A stretch of DNA of 10,648 nt, taken from NCBI GenBank assembly GCA_007132595.1, contig SLOH01000035.1, positions 1-10,648 of the forward strand. The letters run 5' to 3'. This DNA comes from Waddliaceae bacterium. GTDB lineage: Bacteria > Chlamydiota > Chlamydiia > Chlamydiales > SLOH01. Shown here one piece after another: positions 1 through 6,457 of this stretch. Under the pieces are notes generated by a model. The model was given only the letters and a program-made list of their open reading frames with translations. It was not told the DNA's origin and ran no database searches. Position numbers and translations under genes: made by a program. Positions within the stretch are counted from its first letter, which is position 1; every line of letters begins with the position of its first letter.

Positions 1-330
1 AAACACTTTTAAATTAAACAAACCCAGACGTCCTACTTACATTATAATATTTTTTTTAAATAAATATACACATATCATTGACTCAAGGTCTGATAATACA
101 TCTGTAGATCGATTTGTAGAATTTATGAGATGTGAAAAAGTCTTCTTAAAACGCCCTTTTTATCCACGAAAGCGTTGTATTCCATTTGCTCATCAGAATA
201 AAGAGTCAGTAAAGAGCGACCGCGTGAAATATAAAAAAATCGACTCATCAGTTGGATAGTGTGAACAGGAAATATTTTTCCACACAAACCACTTAGAATA
301 AAACACTTAACTTAAAATAAAAGATCCATT
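1..330. other. AT-rich flank, no confirmed gene
   Basis: This stretch is visibly richer in A and T than the rest of the window (for example the run around 41-75) and holds no gene that can be confirmed. One plus-strand frame is open from base 2 to a TAG at 257-259, about 85 codons. Its only ATG is at 125 (44 codons), with no clear Shine-Dalgarno sequence before it. The translation is rich in Ile, Lys and Asn in its first part, as expected of AT-rich non-coding DNA. The part after 80 is more varied and basic, but I recognise no family in it. It could be the 3' end of a gene that begins left of the window, a decayed gene, or chance. No tRNA-like fold or insertion-sequence end was seen. Confidence 0.4.
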
Positions 331-348
331 AGGGGTCTCTACTCCCCT
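331..348 (-). terminator. Weak hairpin after the small membrane-protein gene
   Basis: AGGGG (331-335) and CCCCT (344-348) can pair across an 8-base loop, 10 bases beyond the stop of the minus-strand gene ending at 359. Read on the minus strand, the hairpin is followed by an AT-rich stretch with short T runs (ATCTTTTATTTT). The stem is only five pairs and the T tract is interrupted, so it is at best a weak intrinsic terminator. Confidence 0.25.
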
Positions 349-358
349 TGACGCTCTA

Positions 359-688
359 CTATGCGAATATGAGATTCAAGAGTATCCCTAGGGGGTAAAT
401 AAATAAAAGGACGTAGAGCGAGATGTTTCTCGCATTTCTCACCTTGCTAAATTCTCGGGTGAAGTATCTCCTCCACATTTCAAATATCGCAACGAAAAGA
501 GAGAGTAAAACGATAAATAGCAAAAATGTGTGAGGCCATAGGAGAGAAAATGGTCTACCCGGCGCTCTTTCCACGTCTAGCTGACTCATATAGGTCCAGA
601 CCACAAGCAAACTGAACCCGAAGTAAATCAGCGTCCATGAAATAGCAAAGCTCCTTGCCTCTTTTCGACTATAATCTCGCAGTTTCAT
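359..688 (-). CDS. Small three-helix membrane protein, unknown function
   Basis: This gene encodes 109 residues. Three hydrophobic segments are visible at about residues 13-33, 49-69 and 88-108, separated by short polar loops. The loop after helix 2 is strongly basic (WRRYFTREFSKVRNAR), so by the positive-inside rule it probably faces the cytoplasm. The N-terminus is also basic and there is no cleavable signal peptide. The start at 688 is preceded by an AAAGAG/GTGAAAG purine stretch that could act as a ribosome binding site. It is divergent from msrA, with a 185-base gap that should hold both promoters. I do not recognise a family, and the length and topology give no function. The hydrophobic pattern and ordered loops make it more likely real than chance. 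A short lineage-specific inner-membrane protein is the safest description. Confidence 0.6.
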   Translation of the reverse strand: MKLRDYSRKEARSFAISWTLIYFGFSLLVVWTYMSQLDVERAPGRPFSLLWPHTFLLFIVLLSLFVAIFEMWRRYFTREFSKVRNARNISLYVLLFIYPLGILLNLIFA

Positions 689-737
689 CTTTCACTCTTT
701 TGAAACATATTTAGCTGTTTACCTCTTCTTTGAATCC

Positions 738-761
738 TGTCTTTCAGAGCATAAAAAGACA
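738..761. repeat. Inverted repeat in the divergent intergenic region
   Basis: TGTCTTT (738-744) and AAAGACA (755-761) form a perfect 7-base inverted repeat around a 10-base spacer, between the small membrane-protein gene and msrA. It lies 50 bases upstream of the minus-strand start and 113 bases upstream of the msrA start. It could be an operator or an RNA hairpin in the minus-strand leader. A repeat of this size can also arise by chance in AT-rich DNA. Confidence 0.25.
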
Positions 762-873
762 AGAAAAACCTCAGGATTTATCATTTCAAAACTGTTATTT
801 TTTCTCTGTTTTGGTATATCAGATTTAAGAACCTCCAAACCCTTTGGCTGCTTGAATCTATTAAGGAGAAAAA

Positions 874-1413
874 ATGAAAAGTAATGAAGAGTTAGCAACG
901 TTTGCCGGCGGCTGTTTTTGGTGCATGGAGCATGATTTCGGTAAGATACGGGGTGTTTTAAGTGTGATCTCCGGGTATACCGGTGGAGATGAGATAGATC
1001 CGACTTACCAGGATGTATTATCCGGAACTACCAACCATGTTGAGGCGATACAGGTGACTTTTAATCCGAGTGTCGTCTCCTATGAGGAACTACTTCGGCA
1101 CTATTTTTACAATATTGATCCCACGCGCGATGATGGGCAGTTCTGCGACACAGGACGGCAGTATCGCCCGGTGATATTTTACCATAACGACAGGCAAGAG
1201 GAGCTTGCCAAGAAATTTAAGCAAATTCTTATCGACTCTCAAAAATTCGATCGGGTTTTAGTTCAAATCCTTCCGGCCATGAGATTTAATCCTGCGGAAG
1301 AGAATCACCAAAAGTATTACAAGAAGTGCCCGATGCGCTATAAGTTTTACCGCTATACTTGCGGGCGAGAAAAGCGGCTATCTGAACTATGGACTAATTT
1401 CGCTCCCTTCTGA
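874..1413 (+). CDS. msrA: Peptide methionine-(S)-S-oxide reductase MsrA
   Basis: MsrA repairs oxidised proteins by reducing methionine-(S)-sulfoxide back to methionine, using thioredoxin as electron donor; it acts in the cytosol. The family signature GGCFWC is at residues 12-17, with Cys14 as the catalytic cysteine. Other expected active-site residues are visible: Tyr45 in DPTY, Glu57 in NHVEA, and Asp92 and Tyr97 in CDTGRQYR. The segment NPAEENHQKYYKK (139-151) matches the conserved (Y/N)PAEExHQ region. Cys152 and Cys163 (YTCGR) are candidate resolving cysteines. At 179 residues this is a normal single-domain MsrA with no MsrB fusion. A good ribosome binding site, AAGGAG at 863-868, lies five bases before the ATG. 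The last 61 bases overlap the 3' end of pncA on the other strand, so the two genes converge tail to tail. Confidence 0.96.
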   Translation: MKSNEELATFAGGCFWCMEHDFGKIRGVLSVISGYTGGDEIDPTYQDVLSGTTNHVEAIQVTFNPSVVSYEELLRHYFYNIDPTRDDGQFCDTGRQYRPVIFYHNDRQEELAKKFKQILIDSQKFDRVLVQILPAMRFNPAEENHQKYYKKCPMRYKFYRYTCGREKRLSELWTNFAPF

Positions 1414-1928
1414 CGCATTTTTTTCAGGGCTTTTTCTGCGTCTCCGCGACCGACATTGACCCCCTGGCAGCCATCTGTGATCACATAGACTTTAAACCCT
1501 TGATCAAGTGCGTCAAGGACTGTGAATTTGACGCAATAATCCGTGGCAAGTCCCATTACAAAGAGCGCGTCAATCTTTTGCTCGCGCAAGTACTCCAAGA
1601 GCTCGGTCTCAGTTTGATGGTCGTTGTCAAAAAAGGCGCTGTAGCTATCGACTTCCTTATGCTCTCCCTTTTTGATCACCTTCTCAATTCGATCGGTATG
1701 AAGTGTTTCGGGAAATTCAGCTCCGTGGCTGCCCTGCACGCAATGAACCGGCCAAGTGGTCTTAAAGCTGCTGTGATCTTTTGGGTGCCAATCTTGGCTT
1801 GCAATCACATGCTTAAATTTCCCCATCAGTTGATTGGCGATGGGAATGACTAAATCGCCTTTCTGTACTGCGAGAGCCCCGCCGGGAAGGAAATCATTTT
1901 GGATGTCGATGAGTAATAGGGCCTTCAT
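1353..1928 (-). CDS. pncA: Nicotinamidase (nicotinamide deamidase)
   Basis: PncA hydrolyses nicotinamide to nicotinate and ammonia, the first step of the deamidating NAD salvage route. The 191-residue protein shows the cysteine-hydrolase (isochorismatase-like) plan. The catalytic triad is Asp8 (IDIQNDF), Lys87 (KKGEH) and Cys132 (ATDYCV). The metal-site pattern is Asp46 and His48 (QDWHP), His52 (DHSSF) and His62 (WPVHCVQG). The Ala128-Thr129 pair before the nucleophile loop fits the family's conserved cis-peptide position. The start overlaps the last 35 bases of pncB, and only a distant AGG precedes it, which points to translational coupling to pncB. The C-terminal stretch after GAKLVHSSD is about ten residues longer than I would expect, and it lies in the 61-base overlap with msrA. 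Its substrate directly feeds the enzyme encoded upstream. Confidence 0.95.
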   Translation of the reverse strand: MKALLLIDIQNDFLPGGALAVQKGDLVIPIANQLMGKFKHVIASQDWHPKDHSSFKTTWPVHCVQGSHGAEFPETLHTDRIEKVIKKGEHKEVDSYSAFFDNDHQTETELLEYLREQKIDALFVMGLATDYCVKFTVLDALDQGFKVYVITDGCQGVNVGRGDAEKALKKMRQKGAKLVHSSDSRFSRPQV

Positions 1929-3399
1929 AATTCGGGTTTACCTTTTTTCTAGCTTCGCGAATGAGTTTCATTTTAAGCTCATAAAGAGAGCTCTCCATCC
2001 CGACGACATACTGATGCGGATTGACAAATCGCTTCACTCCCGTATGGAAAAAGGAAAGCTGACTGAGTGTCCGATTGCGAATGTCTGTCAGGGACGGGGT
2101 ATTGTATACACACTTTCCTTGTTTAAAGATAGGGACAAGTAGATCTTCTCCTAACGCATCGGGGGGAATATATCGCTGTCTTGTCGAGTCGATTGGATCG
2201 ATTAAGATGCAGCCGTTAGAAATATCGGTATTCACATCATAAATAACATCGGCGATAAATTCGCCTTCTTCAAAAAAGCGGCGGACCTGCAAGATCCCCG
2301 GATTTGTAATCTTTGAAATTTGCTCAGATACTTTCAAGCGGTATTCCCAAGGCTGTTTGGAATTTTCACGGATCGCCGAGAGTTTGTAGACACCGTCTAG
2401 AGCCGACTGATCTTTTGCTGTCACAAGGCTCGTGCCGACGCCCCAGATATCTACCTTAGAGCCTTGATATTTCATCTCTGCGACTAAGTACTCGTCAAGA
2501 TCGTTACTCGCAACGATCTTGGCATCTTGGAATCCTGCATCGTCTAGCATTTTGCGACTCTGCTGGCTTAGGTAGGTAATGTCGCCTGAGTCCAGTCGAA
2601 TGCCAAGCATCTCTTTTCCATTTTCGCGCAGAGATTTTCCTACCTCAATTGCATTCTTTACCCCCTCAATGGAGTTGTATGTATCGACAAGAAAGATGCA
2701 ATTGGAGGGAAGCGCTTTTGCAAAGGCGTAAAACGAGTCAATCTCCTGATCAAAGGACATAATCCAGCTATGGGAATGTGTCCCGCGTACGGGGATGCCA
2801 AACAGCTTTCCCGCAAGCACATTGGATGTCGAGTCACAACCACCGACAAAGGCGGCGCGAGAGGCAGTCACTCCGCCATCGATCCCTTGAGCTCTTCTCA
2901 AGCCAAATTCGATCACTTCATCATCTTGAGCAGAGAGTCTAAGCCGCGCGGCTTTTGTGGCGATCAAGGTCGGAAAGTTGATCAGATTCAATAAGGGTGT
3001 TTCAAGCAATTGACATTGAAGAAGAGGTCCTTTGACTGTCACTAGTGGCTCATATGGAAATACTGCAGTTCCTTCCGGCACAGCTGAAATGTCACAAGTA
3101 AATCTCATTTCGCGCAGGTAGTCAAAAAAGTTTGGATCAAAAAGCCTTTGACCATCGGAACCACATAGACTCGAGAGGTACTCAATATCCGATTCGCTAT
3201 ACTTAAAACCGTTGATGAACTCAATAACAGCTTCAAGGCCGGATGCGATGGTAAACCCGCCTCCAAACGGCTGCCTGCGAAAAAAAAGATGAAAAACCGA
3301 CTCCATCTCGCTACGCCCGGTTTTCCAGTAGCTATAGGCCATTGTCAATTGATATTGATCCGTAAGTAATGCGAGAGAGTCTGATTCAGCTAATTTCAT
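1894..3399 (-). CDS. pncB: Nicotinate phosphoribosyltransferase
   Basis: PncB joins nicotinate to phosphoribosyl pyrophosphate, with ATP hydrolysis, to make nicotinate mononucleotide, the rate-setting step of nicotinate salvage. From the ATG at 3397-3399 the protein is 501 residues, the size of the longer (about 490-residue, Bacillus/human-like) group rather than the 400-residue E. coli type. Motifs in order: TDQYQLTM (13-20), EFGLRRAQG (164-172), GGCDSTSNVLAGK (186-198), GTHSHSW (206-212, with His210 the likely phosphorylated histidine by analogy with the family), RLDSGD (268-273), VASND (296-300) and DIWGVGTSLVT (317-327, phosphate binding). The frame stays open to an ATG at 3507, but those 36 extra residues lie inside the macro-domain gene and look unlike the family, so I chose 3399. 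That start overlaps the macro gene by 14 bases and has a poor ribosome site, suggesting coupling. The 3' end overlaps pncA by 35 bases. Confidence 0.95.
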   Translation of the reverse strand: MKLAESDSLALLTDQYQLTMAYSYWKTGRSEMESVFHLFFRRQPFGGGFTIASGLEAVIEFINGFKYSESDIEYLSSLCGSDGQRLFDPNFFDYLREMRFTCDISAVPEGTAVFPYEPLVTVKGPLLQCQLLETPLLNLINFPTLIATKAARLRLSAQDDEVIEFGLRRAQGIDGGVTASRAAFVGGCDSTSNVLAGKLFGIPVRGTHSHSWIMSFDQEIDSFYAFAKALPSNCIFLVDTYNSIEGVKNAIEVGKSLRENGKEMLGIRLDSGDITYLSQQSRKMLDDAGFQDAKIVASNDLDEYLVAEMKYQGSKVDIWGVGTSLVTAKDQSALDGVYKLSAIRENSKQPWEYRLKVSEQISKITNPGILQVRRFFEEGEFIADVIYDVNTDISNGCILIDPIDSTRQRYIPPDALGEDLLVPIFKQGKCVYNTPSLTDIRNRTLSQLSFFHTGVKRFVNPHQYVVGMESSLYELKMKLIREARKKVNPNYEGPITHRHPK

Positions 3400-3913
3400 C
3401 GTACACTTGCTTATAGGTTTGAAAATCTTCATCCGAAAAAAGAACCATCCGCACCTCTTGAATTTTGCTTCCCTTAGAAAGGTAGTCCTCAATAGTCGAA
3501 AGGGCAATCATCGCAGCCGGCTCTACCGGATAACCGAAACTGCCGGTGCTTATAGAGGGAAATGCGATGCTCTTTGCTCCCTTCTCTTCCGCAAGAGATA
3601 AGCTATTTAGGTATGCGCGGTGTAACTGACCCGCTTCTTTTTCGTCTCCGCCTCTCCAGACAGGCCCGACGGCGTGGATGACATATTTTGCCTTTAAATT
3701 CCCGGCCGTTGTCAAGACCGCTTCCCCTGTCTGGCAGCTGCCTTGTTCCTCAAATATTTTTTCGCATTCACTCGTAATTGCCTGGCCTCCTCCACTATGA
3801 ATCGCCCCGCAAACGCCCCCTCCGGCTTGCAGTCCGGAATTCGCGGCATTGACGATGACATCAACTTCTTCCTTGGTAATATCGCCCTGTTTTAATGTAA
3901 TACGCTTTTCCAT
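3386..3913 (-). CDS. Macro-domain protein (MacroD/YmdB-like ADP-ribose hydrolase)
   Basis: Macro domains bind ADP-ribose. The MacroD/YmdB branch removes acetyl from O-acetyl-ADP-ribose or ADP-ribose from protein acidic residues. The 175-residue protein is one complete macro domain: GDI (10-12) and VDVIVNAAN (17-25) with Asn22 and Asn25, the glycine loop AGGGVCGAIH (30-39), YVIHAVGPVW (77-86), and the phosphate-binding segment SIAFPSISTGSFGYP (115-129). In MacroD1 and YmdB the residue after GGGV is a catalytic aspartate. Here it is Cys35, so hydrolase activity cannot be assumed. No signal peptide is seen, so it should be cytosolic. It is first in an overlapping operon with pncB and pncA, a context that favours a role in handling ADP-ribose species from NAD turnover. 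AAGG lies ten bases before the start. The fold is certain; the exact substrate is not. Confidence 0.93.
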   Translation of the reverse strand: MEKRITLKQGDITKEEVDVIVNAANSGLQAGGGVCGAIHSGGGQAITSECEKIFEEQGSCQTGEAVLTTAGNLKAKYVIHAVGPVWRGGDEKEAGQLHRAYLNSLSLAEEKGAKSIAFPSISTGSFGYPVEPAAMIALSTIEDYLSKGSKIQEVRMVLFSDEDFQTYKQVYDEIS

Positions 3914-3937
3914 AGCTCAGAAACCTTGTTGCGTGGT

Positions 3938-3966
3938 ATCATCTTGATTAGGTGAAAAAAAAACAA
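3938..3966 (-). promoter_or_regulatory. Candidate promoter of the macro-pncB-pncA operon
   Basis: Read on the minus strand, TTGTTT (3966-3961) and GATGAT (3943-3938) are spaced 17 bases apart. They match 3 of 6 and 4 of 6 positions of the housekeeping -35 and -10 consensus, and lie 24 bases before the macro-gene ATG. The 58-base gap between divergent genes must carry promoters for both directions, which supports the location, but the motif match itself is weak. Confidence 0.25.
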
Positions 3967-3971
3967 CTAAA

Positions 3972-4688
3972 ATGTTTAACATGAAGTCACTCCTAGTCGC
4001 ACTCTTACTTCTCTTTTCATTCTCGGCACATGCAAGTGAGGAGCTCTCTCTGATCGACAACCTCCAAAAGGCAAATATCGGCGATTACCTTGTCACTTCC
4101 CAGAATAAATGCTACACCGTTCTTTTCCTTCGAGAGAGGGTTCAAGAGGGATTAATTTTTGACGAAGTGACCGTGCCTTCGGGAAAAATTGTTAAGTCCG
4201 ATTGGGACGGCTGGAAGAGATGGGTTGAGCAGCGCGGCCCCGGGCATACGTGCTGGGTCACATATAAAATTGACATTCAACAGGCGCGGTTAACGCACAC
4301 CTACTCTCACACAGCTAGAAGCTGGGTGCGTGCAGATGCTCAGCAGCAAATTTTATCGACCCTTCTCAATATCCGTCTAAATAAAATCCCCGAAGCTAGC
4401 CGCAAAAAGCGCGGAGCATCGGCAAGTAACTGGTCTCCACCGCTCGTCTATGAGGGAAATATTGTAAAAAACGTCCCATTCTCCGCATGGACGACCAGAT
4501 GGCCGAAGGACGGATCGCAACTTGAAAATCAAGAGGTTTTGGTCTACCTCCCCAGAGTCGACGGTCCATACCCTGCCTATTTTCCTTACTGGATCCAAAT
4601 TAGAGGTAAACTGAATCGCGCGAGCATACGAGTCATTGACTCAGGAAAAGGACTGCAATCTCCAATGCCAAACCCATTTGTTTCATGA
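3972..4688 (+). CDS. Secreted Trp-rich protein coupled to lepB, unknown function
   Basis: The 238-residue product starts with a classic signal peptide: Lys5, a hydrophobic core at 6-17, and Ala-His-Ala (19-21) as a signal peptidase I site, giving a mature protein from Ser22. The mature part has no further membrane helix. It is rich in aromatic residues, with nine tryptophans (for example W78, W81, W84, W95) and only two cysteines (Cys47, Cys94), which could form a disulfide in the periplasm. A basic stretch (SRKKR, 143-147) separates two halves. No Shine-Dalgarno sequence is visible before either the ATG at 3972 or the one at 3981. The stop overlaps the lepB start as ATGA, so the two are probably co-translated. 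In C. trachomatis an uncharacterised gene (CT021) also lies next to lepB (CT020), and this may be its counterpart; I could not compare the sequences. A periplasmic or outer-membrane location is inferred. Confidence 0.8.
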   Translation: MFNMKSLLVALLLLFSFSAHASEELSLIDNLQKANIGDYLVTSQNKCYTVLFLRERVQEGLIFDEVTVPSGKIVKSDWDGWKRWVEQRGPGHTCWVTYKIDIQQARLTHTYSHTARSWVRADAQQQILSTLLNIRLNKIPEASRKKRGASASNWSPPLVYEGNIVKNVPFSAWTTRWPKDGSQLENQEVLVYLPRVDGPYPAYFPYWIQIRGKLNRASIRVIDSGKGLQSPMPNPFVS

Positions 4689-6436
4689 TAACGACAAGAA
4701 AAGCCAAACTTCTCTTAAGAGATGCTGTCAAATGGTATCATAAAAAAGGCGACACCCTGTCGGAAAGAAATCGGGCGCACATTGAGCAGCTAATGGAATC
4801 ACTTGATGAAGCGATCCACAATAAAGAGAAAGCCAAAATAAAAGAGCTGACCCCGAAGCTTAAGGCGTTCTTAAACGAGCACAAAAAAACAGGAGTCATT
4901 CTCTGGGCTTTTGAGCTCGCGGTAGCTCTTGTGATTGCCCTAATAATTGCCATTGCCATTCGTCAAATGTGGTTTGAGCTCATGGTGATACCCACCGGTT
5001 CGATGCGCCCCTCTTTTCAGGAGAATGACCATCTCACGGTATCAAAAGCAACTTACGGTATTAATTACCCACTACTTCCGGGTCACTTTTACTTTGATCC
5101 CGATTTAATTGAACGCACCTCTGCCATTATCTGGTCGGGCGACGATCTCCCTCAGCTTGTCGATAGCGACAGCACATTTTTTGGACTCTTTCCGTATAAA
5201 AAGCGCTATATTAAACGATTGATCGGAAAGCCCGGGGACACGCTCTATTTCTACGGCGGAAAAATTTATGGTATCGATAAAGACGGCCGCGAGCTAAATG
5301 AGCTGCAAGAGTCGCAAGTGATGCAGCAGCTTGAGCACATCCCCTACACCTATTTTCAAGATAATCTAAAGCAGGTCAATCAAAGCTACATCTTTTATCA
5401 CTTCAATCAAAAGGTTGGCAAAAGCACCCCTTCAATATGGGGAAGGCCGAAAATTGAAGTGTGGGATGGAGAGAAATGGGTGAACGATCAATCTCCCTCA
5501 AGCCCTTCCTATGGCGACTGGTTCGGCATTAAGCATTTTGGCAAAGTGCGATTAACTGAGAGCGACAATGATAATGAAACACTCGCACTTGAGATCTACC
5601 ACCACCCGACTGCAGAGCAAAACTTTCAAAAGTCCACCATCCCATTGAATAAAGAGCACCTCGATCGCATAATGGATACCCTCTACACCGCTCGTTTTGA
5701 AGTTGTAGACGGCCGGGCGATGCGGTATGGGTCGAACATGTACGCAAGCCCAAACTCCTTTGCCGACGTCCCAGATGGGGTCTATGAGTTTTACTACGGA
5801 AAGGCGTACAGAATCGGGATCAAAGGCTGGAAGGAAGAACTGCCCGAAGATCATCCCCTCTACGCAAGAACCCCTAAAAACATCTTGCGCCTCTTTAATG
5901 ACGGCATCGACTTTCACCCCCGCGTGCGCGACTCTCTTCAAGTTAGCGAGCAAAACATGCCCACACGTTTTGCCTATTTCCGCGATGGGGATCTATACCT
6001 GATGGGAAGCCAAATATTGAAAAAAGACGATCCGACCCTCGAAGCATTTGTTGAAAAAGAAGAGGAAAAAGATGCACCCTTTATTGACCACGGCCCTCCA
6101 ACTTCCGATGAAATTTTGAAATACGGCGTGAAAGTGCCGGACACGCACTATCTCGTGTTGGGCGATAACCACGCAATGAGCTTAGACTCACGCTCTTTTG
6201 GGTTTGTGCCTGAAGGCAACTTGCGCGGCACGCCGTCTGTCTTAATTTGGCCGCCGAGCCCGAGATGGGGCCCGGTCAACCATCCGGACTCCAAAGTTTT
6301 TACAACTTCTCGTCTGATCGTTTGGGCGATTGCTGCAGCGTTTCTTCTCACCTACCTCATCTACAAAAGAAGAAGTCTTCAGTACCCAATTTTCAAAAAA
6401 AATCGCACGAGTAAACGCCTAATTGCAAAAAAATAA
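4685..6436 (+). CDS. lepB: Signal peptidase I (large chlamydial type)
   Basis: LepB cleaves signal peptides from exported proteins at the outer face of the inner membrane, with a Ser-Lys dyad. Ser106 is in IPTGSM (102-107) and Lys177 in YIKRLIGKPGD (175-185). The final conserved box is GDN at 493-495 followed by SLDSRSFGFV (499-508). A charged, helical N-terminal region of about 68 residues precedes one membrane segment (about 70-93). A second hydrophobic segment lies near the C-terminus (about 544-560), followed by a very basic tail. At 583 residues it is much longer than E. coli LepB (324), because about 300 residues separate the lysine box from the SLDSR box. Large LepB proteins are known in Chlamydia. 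The ATG overlaps the preceding gene's stop and has no ribosome site of its own. The first F-box gene follows after 21 bases. Confidence 0.94.
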   Translation: MITTRKAKLLLRDAVKWYHKKGDTLSERNRAHIEQLMESLDEAIHNKEKAKIKELTPKLKAFLNEHKKTGVILWAFELAVALVIALIIAIAIRQMWFELMVIPTGSMRPSFQENDHLTVSKATYGINYPLLPGHFYFDPDLIERTSAIIWSGDDLPQLVDSDSTFFGLFPYKKRYIKRLIGKPGDTLYFYGGKIYGIDKDGRELNELQESQVMQQLEHIPYTYFQDNLKQVNQSYIFYHFNQKVGKSTPSIWGRPKIEVWDGEKWVNDQSPSSPSYGDWFGIKHFGKVRLTESDNDNETLALEIYHHPTAEQNFQKSTIPLNKEHLDRIMDTLYTARFEVVDGRAMRYGSNMYASPNSFADVPDGVYEFYYGKAYRIGIKGWKEELPEDHPLYARTPKNILRLFNDGIDFHPRVRDSLQVSEQNMPTRFAYFRDGDLYLMGSQILKKDDPTLEAFVEKEEEKDAPFIDHGPPTSDEILKYGVKVPDTHYLVLGDNHAMSLDSRSFGFVPEGNLRGTPSVLIWPPSPRWGPVNHPDSKVFTTSRLIVWAIAAAFLLTYLIYKRRSLQYPIFKKNRTSKRLIAKK

Positions 6437-6457
6437 GAATCAAATCCAAGGACTTTT

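Noticed and set aside
792..820. Promoter for msrA (CTGTTA and TATATC, 17-base spacing)
   Set aside because: The -35 matches only three of six positions and the -10 is a common AT-rich string; not distinguishable from background.
1412..1442. Inverted repeat GACGCA/TGCGTC just after the msrA stop as a terminator
   Set aside because: The stem is only six pairs with a 19-base loop, no T run follows on the plus strand, and the whole element lies inside pncA coding sequence.
1834..2142. Plus-strand 102-codon frame across the pncB-pncA junction
   Set aside because: It is antisense to two genes with intact catalytic motifs and shows no domain or ribosome site.
3400..3507. 36-residue N-terminal extension of nicotinate phosphoribosyltransferase starting at 3507
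   Set aside because: It lies wholly within the macro-domain gene in another frame, is rich in Phe, Arg and Lys unlike the family's N-terminus, and the ATG at 3399 places the conserved TDQYQLTM motif at the usual distance from the start.
5552..5953. Minus-strand 133-codon frame inside lepB
   Set aside because: It is antisense to a confidently assigned gene, shows no recognisable motif and has no independent support; a shadow frame.
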